Assembly (NCBI GenBank): GCA_001643675.2
Contig: LSRY02000027.1
Span: 129,001 to 193,000, forward strand
DNA: 64,000 nucleotides
Direction: 5' to 3'
Origin: Monocercomonoides exilis
Lineage: Eukaryota > Preaxostyla > Oxymonadida > Polymastigidae
Part shown: piece by piece, positions 47,684-59,434 of the stretch
Numbering within the stretch: the stretch's first letter is position 1
Layout: every line of letters starts with the position of its first letter
The notes under the pieces: model-generated
Seen by the model: the letters and a program-made list of their open reading frames with translations, nothing else
What the model was told of the DNA's origin: nothing
Database searches by the model: none
Position numbers and translations under genes: made by a program

Positions 47684-48483
47684 AAGTGCTGGGGTTTTTT
47701 GTTGTGCTTTGTTTTTGAATGCTTTTGAATGCTTTTGAATGCTTTTGTGTTGCTGTTTATGTTCTGTTTGTGTTCCTGTTTGTGTTCCTGTTTTGTGTTG
47801 TTGTTGAATGTGAAGCATTCCCCTGGGCAATTACACTCACACGTCTTCGGGTAATGTCCTCATTGTAATGTAATAAAGTTATTATATCTATTATGTTTAT
47901 TTCCTTAATTTATATTTTTCATTTTTTTTATTATTTTTATTTTATTTATTTATTTGTGCTTTTAATTATTTCATTATTTATCGATTTGGTTTCTTGTGTT
48001 TTTATTTCGTTTGTCTCAAGAGCTTCTTTTTCATGTTTCCAATAAAAATAAAATGTATTTTTTATGAGTGGTTGAGTTATAATTATTTGTCCTGTTTTTT
48101 GTCATCGTTGAAAGAACCGTTTTTTATAAGTAAGCACTTATATGTTTTTGTTTGCATATTTATGAAGCGCCAACATTTTACAAATGGGTTGCAATTCATA
48201 AAATGAATTTATGCTTGGGAGAAAGTCTAATAATTACTTTTGAATGTTTTTAATTTTTCTTTAGTTGTTTTTTATTTTTTATTTTTTCCACAAAAAATGA
48301 AACTCTTTGAGTATTACAAATATAACCTTGTGAAAAAGACGACATTTTTGTGTGTTAATTTTCTTTTTTTGGAAAGAAAAAACTTGAACATTGAACAAAG
48401 AATCTTTTTTTGCCCATTATTGAGATCTTTTTCGGAAAAGAAATCAGTACAACCCGTACAGCTTTTGATAGAAAGATCATATA
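47684..48483. other. Spacer between PUF and acyl-CoA synthetase genes
   Basis: An 800-bp stretch. Near its start are short tandem repeats (GAATGCTTTT three times at about 47717-47746; a 12-bp GTTCCTGTTTGT-type unit at about 47760-47795) and an AATAAA at 47872-47877, all probably in the PUF 3' UTR. The rest is T-rich with no supported gene. Confidence 0.6.
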
Positions 48484-50968
48484 ATGTCAACAAAACCTGA
48501 AGATTCAAAAGAGCCTACTGTTACATCAGGTTTGATTGATATAGTCTATTTTTTTCATTTTTATCATGCGGAATAAAAATTCTTTGCAGAATCAAGTTCT
48601 TCTTCTTCTTCAAATGAAAATATCAACGAAACCCCAATTTATGCATGTCCTTTTCGCAGAGATAAAACTCGAACAACAGCATTGAAATATAAAGAGAACT
48701 GCGAGACGCTTTTCGATCATATTCGCGAAAGTGTGACAAAATGGCCTGACCGCCCTTGCATGGGAAATAGAATTTTGAAACCTGATGGAACCCTTGGAGA
48801 TTATAAATTTATTACATACAAGGAAATGTGGGAATCAGTTCTTGATATTGGAAGCGCACTATATGCATTGGGATGTAAAAAGAATGATCGAATTGGTATC
48901 ATTTCTGCAACCTGCACTGAATTCATGACAATGGATGTCACCCTTATGTCATATGGCTTATGCGGTGTTCCATTGTATACATCCCTAGGTCCAGAAGCTG
49001 TGCAATATGCAATCAATCATTCAAATACACGTATTGTGTTTGTTAGTGTGGAGTTGTATCCAGTAATTCACAAAGCGTCAAAAGTTTGCCCAAATCTTCG
49101 CGCTGTTGTTGTATTTGGAAACAAAATTGAAGAGCTTGAAAAACGGTTCCCGCCTCGTGATTTCTCTGTTATTCCTCGTATCCCAGAAGATGAACACGAT
49201 TGCTTTTCCGAAACTTATGATCCAACAAACCCCAAAACGCACAATAACGGATTAGATGAACCACCAAACCGAGATGAAGAGTTTAAGCGTTATACAGGCA
49301 AACTTGGAACATTATATGGTCTTCCAATAAATTTTGAGGAAAACGAAAAAGCATCTGAATCTTCTTCTGACTCTTCGTCATCTTCATCGTCCTCGTCATC
49401 ATCATCATCTGCTACTCCCGAAGGATCAGCAGCACCAGAGCACAAGCTTAGCTATCGTTGCTTCTCCTGGTCTGACATCCGGAAGTTTGGAGCTGAGCAC
49501 AGAATGGAGCCAATTCGCCCCAGTCCAGATGATGTTATGTCCATCATGTACACATCTGGCACCACAGGCACTCCAAAAGGTGTCATTTTGCACCACTCCA
49601 ACCTGCTCGCCACCGTCACTGCTGGCTTTCTCGCTGGTCTCGACATCTTCAAGCCAGAGAACTCATACTATGCATACCTGCCTCTGGCACATGTGTTTGA
49701 GCGTCTGGCAGAGTATGTGATTCTGATATTGGGTGCACGTATTGGCTACAGCTCAGGAAACACGAGGGAGCTTGTGGCTGAGATCAACGTGCTGAAGCCG
49801 TCTCTGTTTGTGGGTGTACCGCGTGTGCTGAACAGGGTGTATGATGCCTTTGTGAATGGCGTGGCGCAGATGAATGGCTGTGCGAAGGGGATGTTCAACT
49901 ACTGTCTGGAGAAGAAGATGGAGAAGTACAGAAAAGGAGATACAAACACAGCATGGCTCGACTGGCTGGTGTTCAACAAGACGAAGGCGAAAATGGGAGG
50001 GAACCTGATCTTTATTCTGGCTGGCTCTGCACCGCTGAATCCAAAAGTGCATGAGTTTATGCAGTGCTGCCTGTCCTTGCCCATCCAGTGCGGCTACAGT
50101 ATGACAGAGAGCACTTGCTCAGGGGCTGTGCCAATGTTCCCTGACTACAACACATTCGGCCACTGTGGGAAAGTGATGTCTTCAGTTGAGATGAAGCTGG
50201 CGTCTGTGGAAGAGATGGGCTATTTTGCGAAGGACAAAGAAGGAGAGATTCTGATGAGAGGGCCTGCTGTGTTCCACGGGTATTACAGAGACCCCTGGCA
50301 GAGCAGAGAGGCATTCACTGAAGACGGCTTTGTGAAGTCGGGGGATATTGGGCGGTTTGACGACGAAGGCAATCTTTATGTTGTGGACAGAAAGAAGAAC
50401 ATTTTCAAGCTTGCACAAGGAGAATATGTTGCGTATGCCTCAATTTTTGATTATTTCAAAGAAAAATACAATCAATTAATTAACAAATTTATTCTTCAAT
50501 AATTTTATTCTTTAATTTAATTTCATCTTATTAATGTTGTTATCTATCAACCATTCAATAATATCTAGTCCTGAAGTGACAGAAGCAGCGTATCTGAGAA
50601 GTGAGTATGTGGAGCAGGTGTGTGTGTATGGAGAACCAGAGTGGCGTTATTGTGTTGCTTTGGTGTGCCCTCGCCGAGCACTCATTGAGAAATGGGCAGA
50701 AGCAGCGCATCCAGAATGGAAGGGGATGGAGTGGGAGGCACTGGTGATGCAGAAGGAGGTGAAGGAGATGATGCTGAAGGAGATGACTGAGACAGCAAAG
50801 GCAGCTGGGCTGAACACATTCCAGATTGCTCAGAACCTGCTGATGATGGACAAGCCTCTTGCGGATGAATACATTACACCTTCACTCAAAGTCAAGCGAT
50901 ACCTCGTTGCTAAGAACTACAAAGAGCAGCTTCACAGATGCTATTCTGAGATCCCACAGAGAAAGTAG
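48484..50968 (+). CDS. Long-chain acyl-CoA synthetase (AMP-forming ligase)
   Basis: Three exons (48484-48529, 48590-50432, 50569-50968) encode 762 residues; introns are 60 and 136 bp. The enzyme activates long-chain fatty acids to acyl-CoA through an acyl-adenylate. The AMP-binding P-loop is YTSGTTGTPKG; the A5-like region is GYSMTEST; the motif toward the hinge reads VKSGDIGRFDDEGNLYVVDRKKN; and IFKLAQGEYVA-PEVTEAAYLRS is rebuilt exactly across intron 2. That last run is characteristic of the long-chain (ACSL) group. A Ser-rich loop (about 49360-49415) precedes the P-loop. The short N-terminus is Ser-rich, and no membrane anchor is evident. Codon use is AT-rich up to about 49440 and clearly GC-richer afterwards. 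Confidence 0.94.
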
Positions 50969-51416
50969 AAAGCATAATTATGATAATGAAGATGCATTGA
51001 ACACCAAGAGTTACTCATGAAAATGTGCTAAGAAATTCATTTGCAAATGGATAAATGCGATTTTCTGTCAACATCGTTTTATTATAAATAATGATCACTC
51101 TATGTAAAGCTTACATATTTGAATCACATCATTTTTATTTAAATTTATTTATTATTTCGTGTTTCATTTGTTGGAAAACACACATTCTCAGATTAATTTT
51201 TTTTTTTTTTTTTGTTTTTTGATATTGGATTTCAAAAAAAAAAAAAAAAAAAAAAGTACATGAGCGTTTGCATAAAATATAATGAAGACATAAGTTTTAA
51301 CTTAACAACAGAAAGGATCGAACAAAAAATATGTTTCGGAAAAGCTTTTGAGATCAAGAAAAGAATAATAAAAGTGAAATAACAATTAATAAACCTCATT
51401 AAGGGCATATTTCAAA
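50969..51416. other. Spacer with facing poly-T and poly-A tracts
   Basis: A 448-bp stretch between co-oriented genes. A T-run (about 51200-51220) and an A-run (about 51234-51256) face each other and could pair as a simple hairpin. Nothing else is recognised. Confidence 0.55.
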
Positions 51417-54400
51417 ATGAGTTTGGACGCTAAACTACCTGCTCTGAAGGGTACGAACGCTCAAACCATTAATACACTTACACAAATTGCTCAGATTGAA
51501 AATATCAAAGGTGTGTTTGAATTTAACTTGATTTCTCAACTTTGTAATGACTTTATCACAATCTTAATGATCAGAAAAACAACAAATGTCTGGATTTTCT
51601 TTGCAACAGCAAGAACTTGTTCCTCATGCATTAGTTTCTTTGTCTAACTCGCAAGGGTTTCCTCAACCCCCAAAAATTGGATGTGAAAATGAAAGTTTAA
51701 AGATAACTCCAAAACCCCCTTTGAATCAGACTGCAAAAAAAAGGATTGAACCGACGAGAATTGCGCCAATAAGAATTGCGCCAATGCCAATACCACAAGT
51801 TGAAGCTAAGCCGCCTCCCAAGCAAATTGAAGTCAAACCACCTCCTGCAGTTACTAAAACGAAGCAACTAACATTTTTCAAACCATCTCAGCTTCCATTT
51901 TTGAAAGCTTTTGAACCAAAAACATTGTCTTCTTTGGGATATCCAAACGAGCCGATTGGACCGTTTCGTCAGTGGAATCCTCCAGAAGAAACTATTTCAT
52001 TAGCAAGTGTTGGAAGCTTAACTTTAATCGAACGCACCCAAAATAGTTCATCAAATGCAGCAGCGTCGAAAGTTTCTGACAATTCACAAAAAGCAGTTAG
52101 TTTAGTAAGATGTCCAATATCTGTTAAGTGGGATCGCTTTACATTACAACCACTTTTGGATTCTATTTCTTCAAAATCCACGAAGATGCCATCAGTAGAA
52201 GATTATTCACAACTCACAGAAGCAATTAAAAGCGCAAGCGTACCTATAAAATCTCTTAGAAAAGAGCTTCTGAAGAAAAATGCTCTTCGAAGAAAAGCAC
52301 TTCTTCATAACAGAAAAAAGATTGCCAATAATCGAGCTGAACTTGTCAAAAAGTTGCTGTTTCGCGAAGCCTTAGAAGAAAAGAAAGAACGACATGCAAG
52401 ACTTGAAGGAGAAAAGGAAAAAGAACGAAAAAAAGAAGAAGAAAACGAGATGCACAAAAATCAAGTTGATGATTCAAAAGAAAGTGGCACAAAGAAAGAG
52501 AACGAAGCAGGTCTCTCAACCTCTGAAAACAAAGAACCGCTTTTCGTTTTTCCAATCCGTTCGAAGCGAGTTAAAAGAAAGGCATGCGATGTTTGCGCAT
52601 CACTGTCATTTTTCGGATTGCATCCACCACCCGATGAAATACAAAATGCGAATAAGTTGCATAATTGTGACTCTCCTTCTCAAGCATCTGCAACAGATAA
52701 TACTTCGTTGCGCCAAGCTTCTTCTTCTGGTTCAGATAATCATCATTCATGTGGATGCGAATCTCTCAGAACACTCGTTAAAAGGCTTGTTGCACTTGGC
52801 TTGAAGCGAAGGGACAAAAAGAAAGAGGAAACAGATGTATCTGAGCACATTGAAGACGAGAAGATGGCAATTGAAGCGAAAATAAAAGAAATTAACTTCA
52901 ACTGCTTGACAGAAACGATAGCATCATCCCGCTTTCAAATGAATCAACTCAAAAAAAGCAAAGAAGACTTACCAAATACGTCATCCACAACGTTCGCGGA
53001 CAGAGTCACAGCTAAATCCTCAAGCGATGAATATGAAGAAGATTTTGATGAGTTTGAGAACGGAAAAAACTTTGCCAAAAATAGAAATATGAAGCGAAGA
53101 CGATTTTTGGATAAAACTGCTATGCAACAAGAAGAGGAATCATATGAAGAATACGACAACGGATTAAATGAAATGGACGATGAAGAAGAAGATGATGAAG
53201 ACGACGAAGAAGATGATGAAAATACTGGTGCGACTCAAGAAGCTCTGCCACCTGCAGAACACGAACTGGAGTGCCTTCTTGGAACGCAGATGAGAATGCA
53301 ACTGTGGGAAAAGCACCAGGAACAGGAAAAATCAGCATTCGGTCTGAAAAGCTTGGACGAATACTTTGACGGAGAAATAACAACAAAGAAGGAAAGAAAA
53401 TTGTGGAGTGAATTCAAAGATGTGCCAAATGCAACAAGTAAGAAAGGTGTGATTTTGTTGATGATCAAAATGTTGGAGTTGATAAAGATCAGATTATGAT
53501 TGGCAATTGAAATTCTTGATTATATGCCTTTTGTTTAATGTGAATGTTGATATATTTAATATTTTTGAATTTGAATTTTTTGTTATTCTTCAAATAAATA
53601 ATTTATTTTGTTTATATTTTATTCTGTTAGATCTTTTCCCATTTGTATCGCCTCTTTCGCGAGGAAACCGTCTTTATCATTCATGTAGCAAACTTTCTAA
53701 AACACACAGTTCGTCTCAGCTATCTTCTTCATCTGCATCTGCATCTTCATCTGCCTCCGTTCCTGCATCAACATCAACAATAGCACCTTCATCACTAAAG
53801 CTCCTTCAACGAGACGATGGAGTTTTACCGTGCTTTTTTGGATTCTTCCGCAAAATCTCATATTTTGTGTTGCCAAATAAGCCTTTGGAAGAAGATCCGC
53901 TTGTTGACTACATTATCGAAGAAGACGATGAGGAAGACATGGAAGAAGAAGCAATAGCAATGAAAGCTAAATGGATGGAAAAACGGAAAATAGTTAAAGA
54001 AAGAGAGAAAGAAGAGAGAAAGAAAGAGAGAAAGAAGAAGAATGCGAAAGATAAAGAAAGAGAAGAAAGACACGAATCTGAGAAAGGCAGCGATTCAGAA
54101 GAATCCAGCGACGAGGAGCAAAAACGAGAAATGAGGAGGATGCAGAAAAAAGAAGAAAATGAAATTGATTTGGGCGATGATGATGAAGATGATGAAGATG
54201 ATGACGACGATGAAGAGGAAGAAGAGGAAGAAGACGATGAAGCAGAAGAAGACGATGGACGGATTGGACAGACCGCTGCAAATAAAACATCCAATCGTCG
54301 TATATTGAGATCTCTGCTTGGAGACGATCTTTCAGATGATGATGACGATGATGAGGATGAGGATGAAGATGAAGAAGGAGATGACTTGAAAGATGAAGAA

Positions 54401-57400
54401 GATGAAGATGATGAGAATGACGAAGAGGAAGAGGAAGAGGAAGAGGAAGAAGAAGAAGAAGAAGAAGAAGAAAATGAAGATGAAAATGAGAATGAAGAAA
54501 GGGAAGAGGAGGAAGAAGAAGAAGAGGAAGAAGAAGAGATAAAGGACAATGATAATAAGAGCATTGAAGAAGCAAAAATAAAAGAAGAGAAAGATAAAAA
54601 AGAACTGGATATGAACATAAAAGTGAAAGAGTTAAATGAAATGGGAACAGAAATTGAGTCAAAAGTTGAAATGGAAAAAGAACCAGAAAAGGAACCAGAA
54701 AAGGAACCAGAAAAGGAACCAGAAAAGCAAAAAATGGAAGTTAGAAGGATGGAAACAAGATCTGTAAAAAGTGTGAGAGAATTATTGTCAATGGGAACAA
54801 AAACGAAAAAGACACTAGAAGAAAAAGAGAAGGAAAAAAAGGTCATTCAAAATGAAACAAAGAAAGGAGGAAAGAGTTCAACTAAGTTAAGCGAAAAAGA
54901 AGCATTGAAACCTGCTAACTTTTTTTCAGCATCAAAAACAGGAATTCAATCACAATCAAAGAAAAGAAAACGGTTCACTTCAACTGTATGCCATGATGAC
55001 GATGATGATGATGAAGTTGAATCAAAGGATGTGGGAAATGCTGAAGTCGAAAAAAGCGTTGTCACCTCAGTCACAAGTGAAATGAATAAGGAAGTTGCTC
55101 ATTCAAGTGTGCCTGCTCCTGAATCGGAAGTTTCAGTTGCAGCGCCTAATGAGTCAGCGCTCAGCGATGACACTTCAATTTCTGTACCAGATGTGCCAAC
55201 TTTAACTCAAGAAGTGCCCGCTTCAAATCCAGAAGTACTTGTTCCAAATTCAGAAGTGCAAATTTCAACTTCTCAAGCACCAAAAAGTCGAATTCATCGC
55301 CTTGTTAAAGCAAATGACGAGGAAGATGATGATATGCTTGATGACTTTATTCCACCAAGAAGAAAAAGTACCATCAAAAATAAAACAACAACGGAATCAC
55401 AGAAAGGAAAGGAGAAACAGCAAAAAGGAGAGATCAAAAAAGAAAGAAAAGAAAAAGGTTGGATGAAGGCAACTCTACGAGAGCTGATTGGCTTGACTCC
55501 TGCCAAACAGCCTCCAGAACCAAAAGCTTCATCAGCAGATGCTTCATCATCTGATTCGTCTGCTTCTGCATACCGCTATTCTGAAGCAGTTCTGGAGCGT
55601 GAGGGAGCCTTCCAAGCACTGCAGATCATTCGAAGCTCGCGAAGATCAAAGAAGTCTGGTTCTTCTTCAATGGACTCTTTCCTCGACGACTCAGCACCTT
55701 CGTTCCATACGCCAAGCGTATCTGTCGTTGGATGTCTTCTTCTCTTCCGCTGTGCCCCAACGTTGGAAGAACAGCTGGAATGGGTCGGAGTCTGCCAGCG
55801 TTTTGATCCACTCTCGTCAAAGATTGTGATTGTGAAGAAGAAGAAAATATTAAAAGACAAGGCAATTGAAGACGGAGAAAGCAAATTAAAGAATGGTGAT
55901 GCTGAGGATTCAACAAGCATGGAACAAAAGAAGAAACAAATCGAAAAAATTAGCATGGAAAAAGATTGCATGAAAATGGATGAAGACACAGTTAGTTTGA
56001 AAAGTTCAACTGAAGAACAAGGAGAGAATCAAAAAAATCCCAAAGAAAAAAGTAATGAAACCAATACTTCTCAAGCAGCTGTATCTACAACGTTTGTGAT
56101 GGAAGAAATGAAAATTGAAATTAACATTGAAAACGAATCATTTACTCATTTGCTTTCACTTTCTGCTCAATTAATGGTGTATTCATTCATTCCCATTCCA
56201 GAAGCTGAGCAGCGAAGAAGAAGAAGAATAGAAAACGAAGCGAAAAGAAAGCTCGCAAAAGAAGAAAAAGAAAGAAGAAGAAAAGAAAGGATTGAAATGA
56301 GGCAAAAGAAAAAAGAAGAGGACGAACGAATCAAAAGAGAGAAAGAACTTGAGAAAAAAAGGCAACGCGATAGTACAATTACATTTGTTTCAGCGATGGC
56401 ACCTTCGCTTTTATCAAACGGAATGTCTGTGTCCAATTCTGGCATTTCACCATCACTCGCTCCGATAACTGGAACTCCTTTCGATTTGCTTTCATCGGCT
56501 TCGCTATCTTCCTTGCCTCAAATTGCGCTTCCAACATCACTGACGCATCCACATGCGCATCGAGTGCATACTATAACACTCGAAGGGTCTCTTCTAAAGT
56601 ATTTTATTACACATTGCTTCCATAAATCTTCTGGGAGAACTGAGGCATTAGAAAGATTTGAAAAAGAAATGAAGAAAAGAGAGGAAAGAAGAGAGAAACG
56701 AAGAAAATTGAAAGAAGAAAGAGAAAAGGAAAAGGAAAATGGAATAAAACAAGAAGAAACTTCCATAAACGAAAAGCAAGAAGATGCTCATGTTCTTTCA
56801 AAAGACGAAGTAAAAGAAGACGTTAAAGAGAAAGAGAAAGAGAAAGAAAAGGAAAAGGAAAAGGAAAAGGAAAAGCAGACACGAGTGAGAGTGAATCAGA
56901 AGCAATTATCAAAAGTGATTACTGAAGTTGGGAGATTCAGTAAAAAGAGGAGACAGTGGCTAGTCAAAATAGAGTACTATCACTGCTTTGGTTTGACCGA
57001 AACTGAAGATGAAAAGGAGGAGAGAGAAAAGGAAGAGCGAGAAGAGAAAGAAAGAAAGAAAGAACGGGAAAAGAAGAAAGAGAAAGAAGAAAAAGAGAAA
57101 GAAGAAAAAGAGAAAGAAGAAAAAGAGAAAGAAGAAAAGGGAGATAAAGATGATAAAATTGATAAAGAGGAAAAGGAGAAAGAGGAGAAAGAACCAAAAA
57201 GCAAAGAAATTAATGCGATGGATATTGAAGAGAAAGAAAGTGAAGTTAAAGAGGAAACAACTGAAAAGCCAACGGAAGTTGTTGATCAGCCACTTCCAGA
57301 ATGGCTTTCAACATTACTGCGCCAACCAGATCCTCCAACTCCATATTTATTTGACTTTAGCTCTCAGACAATAGAATCTGATCCATTTTCAGCGCTTCCA

Positions 57401-58978
57401 TCAAATGCACTAGCAACTTCAATTCCTGCATCATCAACTGGATTGTTTTCCCCCACTCATCCTCATGCAGCTAAAAATGCTGCAAAAATGAAGTTTATGA
57501 TACCACTTTCTTCATTAACAGACGACCAATTAAGATTTTTAGAGCAACAAGCTGTCAACATAACTATTGCTCTAAAAGCAATTAGAATTTTGAGAGATGG
57601 GACTGAAGTGAACCACCTTGATGCCCCATTAAATTCTCTTCAAACTGACAACTCAAAGTCTGCATCTTCTTCTGCAAACATTAATGAAATAAAGAAAATC
57701 GAAAATGAAGAAGGAAAGGAAGAATTTAAAACAATGACAACAAAAATTGAGCAAGCTTCGTGTCCACCATACCCGTCTTCAGACACATCATTGACACAGA
57801 ATCAGCAAGTATTAGCTCCTAATGATGCAAGCTGTTCATCTCTCTCACCTCTTTCGCCTACAAGTTCAACTTTGAATGTAGAAAAATCTCAGTCCACTTC
57901 TATTGAAAATAGTCAAGGTATAGTCAATGAAACTTCATCATCTTCTTCAACCATTTCACAAATTTCAGCGAATCCAACTCATTCTTCTCTCTCACAACCA
58001 TTACAAGAACAAACAAAATCAAACAAAAACGAAACTTCAAAAGATGCATTTTCTTCATTTGGACGAACTACGCATGTTGCAGCTCCTTATGTCAATCCAG
58101 CATTCCTTCATCCGCTTTCATTGGCATATCCAACAATTACCACTCCTCAATATTCGGCATCTTCATCAGACGCAGATTCAGCTAATTCTTCGAATGCATC
58201 ATCAAGTATTCTACCTACTCCTTTCATTCATCCTGCACTTCTCGAATCCTACTCACTTCCTCCGCTTCCAGAGATAACTCACACTCCTTTTGTGCTTCCA
58301 TCGAGCATTATCCAGTCAGCACCAATTTCTTCCCCTCTCTCACCAACTCCAAGCGTAGCATCCACCGCAACACAGCAAAATGTCTCCATCACCAGATCCA
58401 CTTCAACCACTTCGACTTCAACAACTTCATCACATACAGCAGCACATAAACGCAAAGTTTCTGTCGCTGAAGAAACAGCAAAGAACAGAATCAAAAAGAA
58501 GAAGAAGGCAAAGATTTCCAGCTCTTCATCAGCTGATATTTGGGAGGCTGTCTCACCAAAAGAATCGGCTATCTCGCTTCAGGAGAAAAAGAAGATAAAT
58601 CGATTGAGAGAACTGAGAACAAGACGTAGAGAGAGGATGAGACGAAGGAATATGGGAGAGCAAGTGAGCGAGACCGATGAAGAGGAACGAAGAGAGTTTG
58701 AAGAACTGGCAAAAGGGGAGGATAAAGCAAAAGGAATGAAGGGAAATCCAGTAGAGCTGATATCTGAAGATAAAGACCATAATCAGGCAAATCCAATAAT
58801 TGTACCAGAAACACCTATGGAAATTATAAAAGTTGAAAAAGATGATGAACAAAAGATGGAAATAGAAAAGCCAGATGATAGCGAAGATATTTCCAGTCCA
58901 GAAACTGAAGAAGCTCCAGAGCCACTTCAAGAATTACCTCACACGGAAAACGAAGACAAAAAAGAATTACTTAACTAG
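51417..58978 (+). CDS. Giant CAF-1 large subunit (p150/Cac1-like histone chaperone)
   Basis: Three exons (51417-51510, 51575-53437, 53631-58978; introns 64 and 193 bp) encode 2434 residues. CAF-1 deposits H3-H4 behind replication forks together with PCNA. In order: a Pro-rich N-terminus with a QLTFF and QLPF stretch that may bind PCNA; a Lys/Glu-rich KER-like helix (about 52260-52500); a first acidic tract; then LKLLQRDDGVLPCFFGFFRK...DPLVDYIIEEDDEEDMEEE, matching the family's KLLQF..N.RPPYfGT...lDYe.DSDEEWEE core. A very long Asp/Glu run follows (about 54150-54540). Near 56580-57000 lies SLLKYFITHCFHKSS and, after a charged insert, LSKVITEVGRFSKKRRQWLVK.EYYHCFGL, which fits the C-terminal winged-helix domain. 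Human p150 is under 1000 residues, so inserts account for most of the length. A (EPEK)4 repeat lies at 54680-54727. Confidence 0.82.
54680..54727 (+). repeat. Four 12-bp tandem units encoding EPEK
   Basis: Four consecutive copies of a GAACCAGAAAAG-type unit inside the CAF-1 large-subunit gene encode (EPEK)4. The copies are nearly identical, indicating recent expansion. Confidence 0.9.
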
Positions 58979-59434
58979 AATCAGCCACTACAAATCAATT
59001 GCATTTCATTTCGGGGAGAAATAGAGTTTTGAATATTATCTTAATTATAAATCAAAAGTAGTTTCTGCCTGCTCTTATCTGCTAACACTTCATTTAAATG
59101 AATTTCTTCAATACAGAAAGCAAAGTTTTTTTCAATGAAATTGAAAGTTTTTTCTTGATAATTAAATTTAGTTTTATTTTTTATTTTTTTGTTGTTTTAC
59201 AAAGTTAACATTTTACAAAAGAAATAAAATCGATGCAATAAACGTCTTAATTTTTTATTCTAAAGTGATGATAAAAACACCTCATAAGCATGAGTATTCT
59301 TTTGGAATAACAAAAAATAAGATCAAAATTTGAAAACAAAATAAACAGAAATTCAACAAACAGCAAAACGAAAATATTCAATGAGCAATTTAATTTGTAA
59401 AAATCAATATTATTCGGGATATGATACTTTTTTT
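58979..59434. other. Spacer between convergent CAF-1 and receptor-kinase genes
   Basis: A 456-bp AT-rich spacer containing the 3' ends of both genes. No gene, repeat or structure was recognised. Confidence 0.55.

Noticed and set aside
53507-53630. Hydrophobic N-terminal extension of the third CAF-1 exon, resembling a signal peptide
   Set aside because: The segment is AT-rich intron sequence. The GTAAGA donor at 53438 and the acceptor at 53630 join the frames in phase.
53908-54846. 312-codon Ser/Phe-rich minus-strand frame
   Set aside because: It is the antisense of the Asp/Glu tract of the CAF-1 large subunit, whose own frame has domain support.
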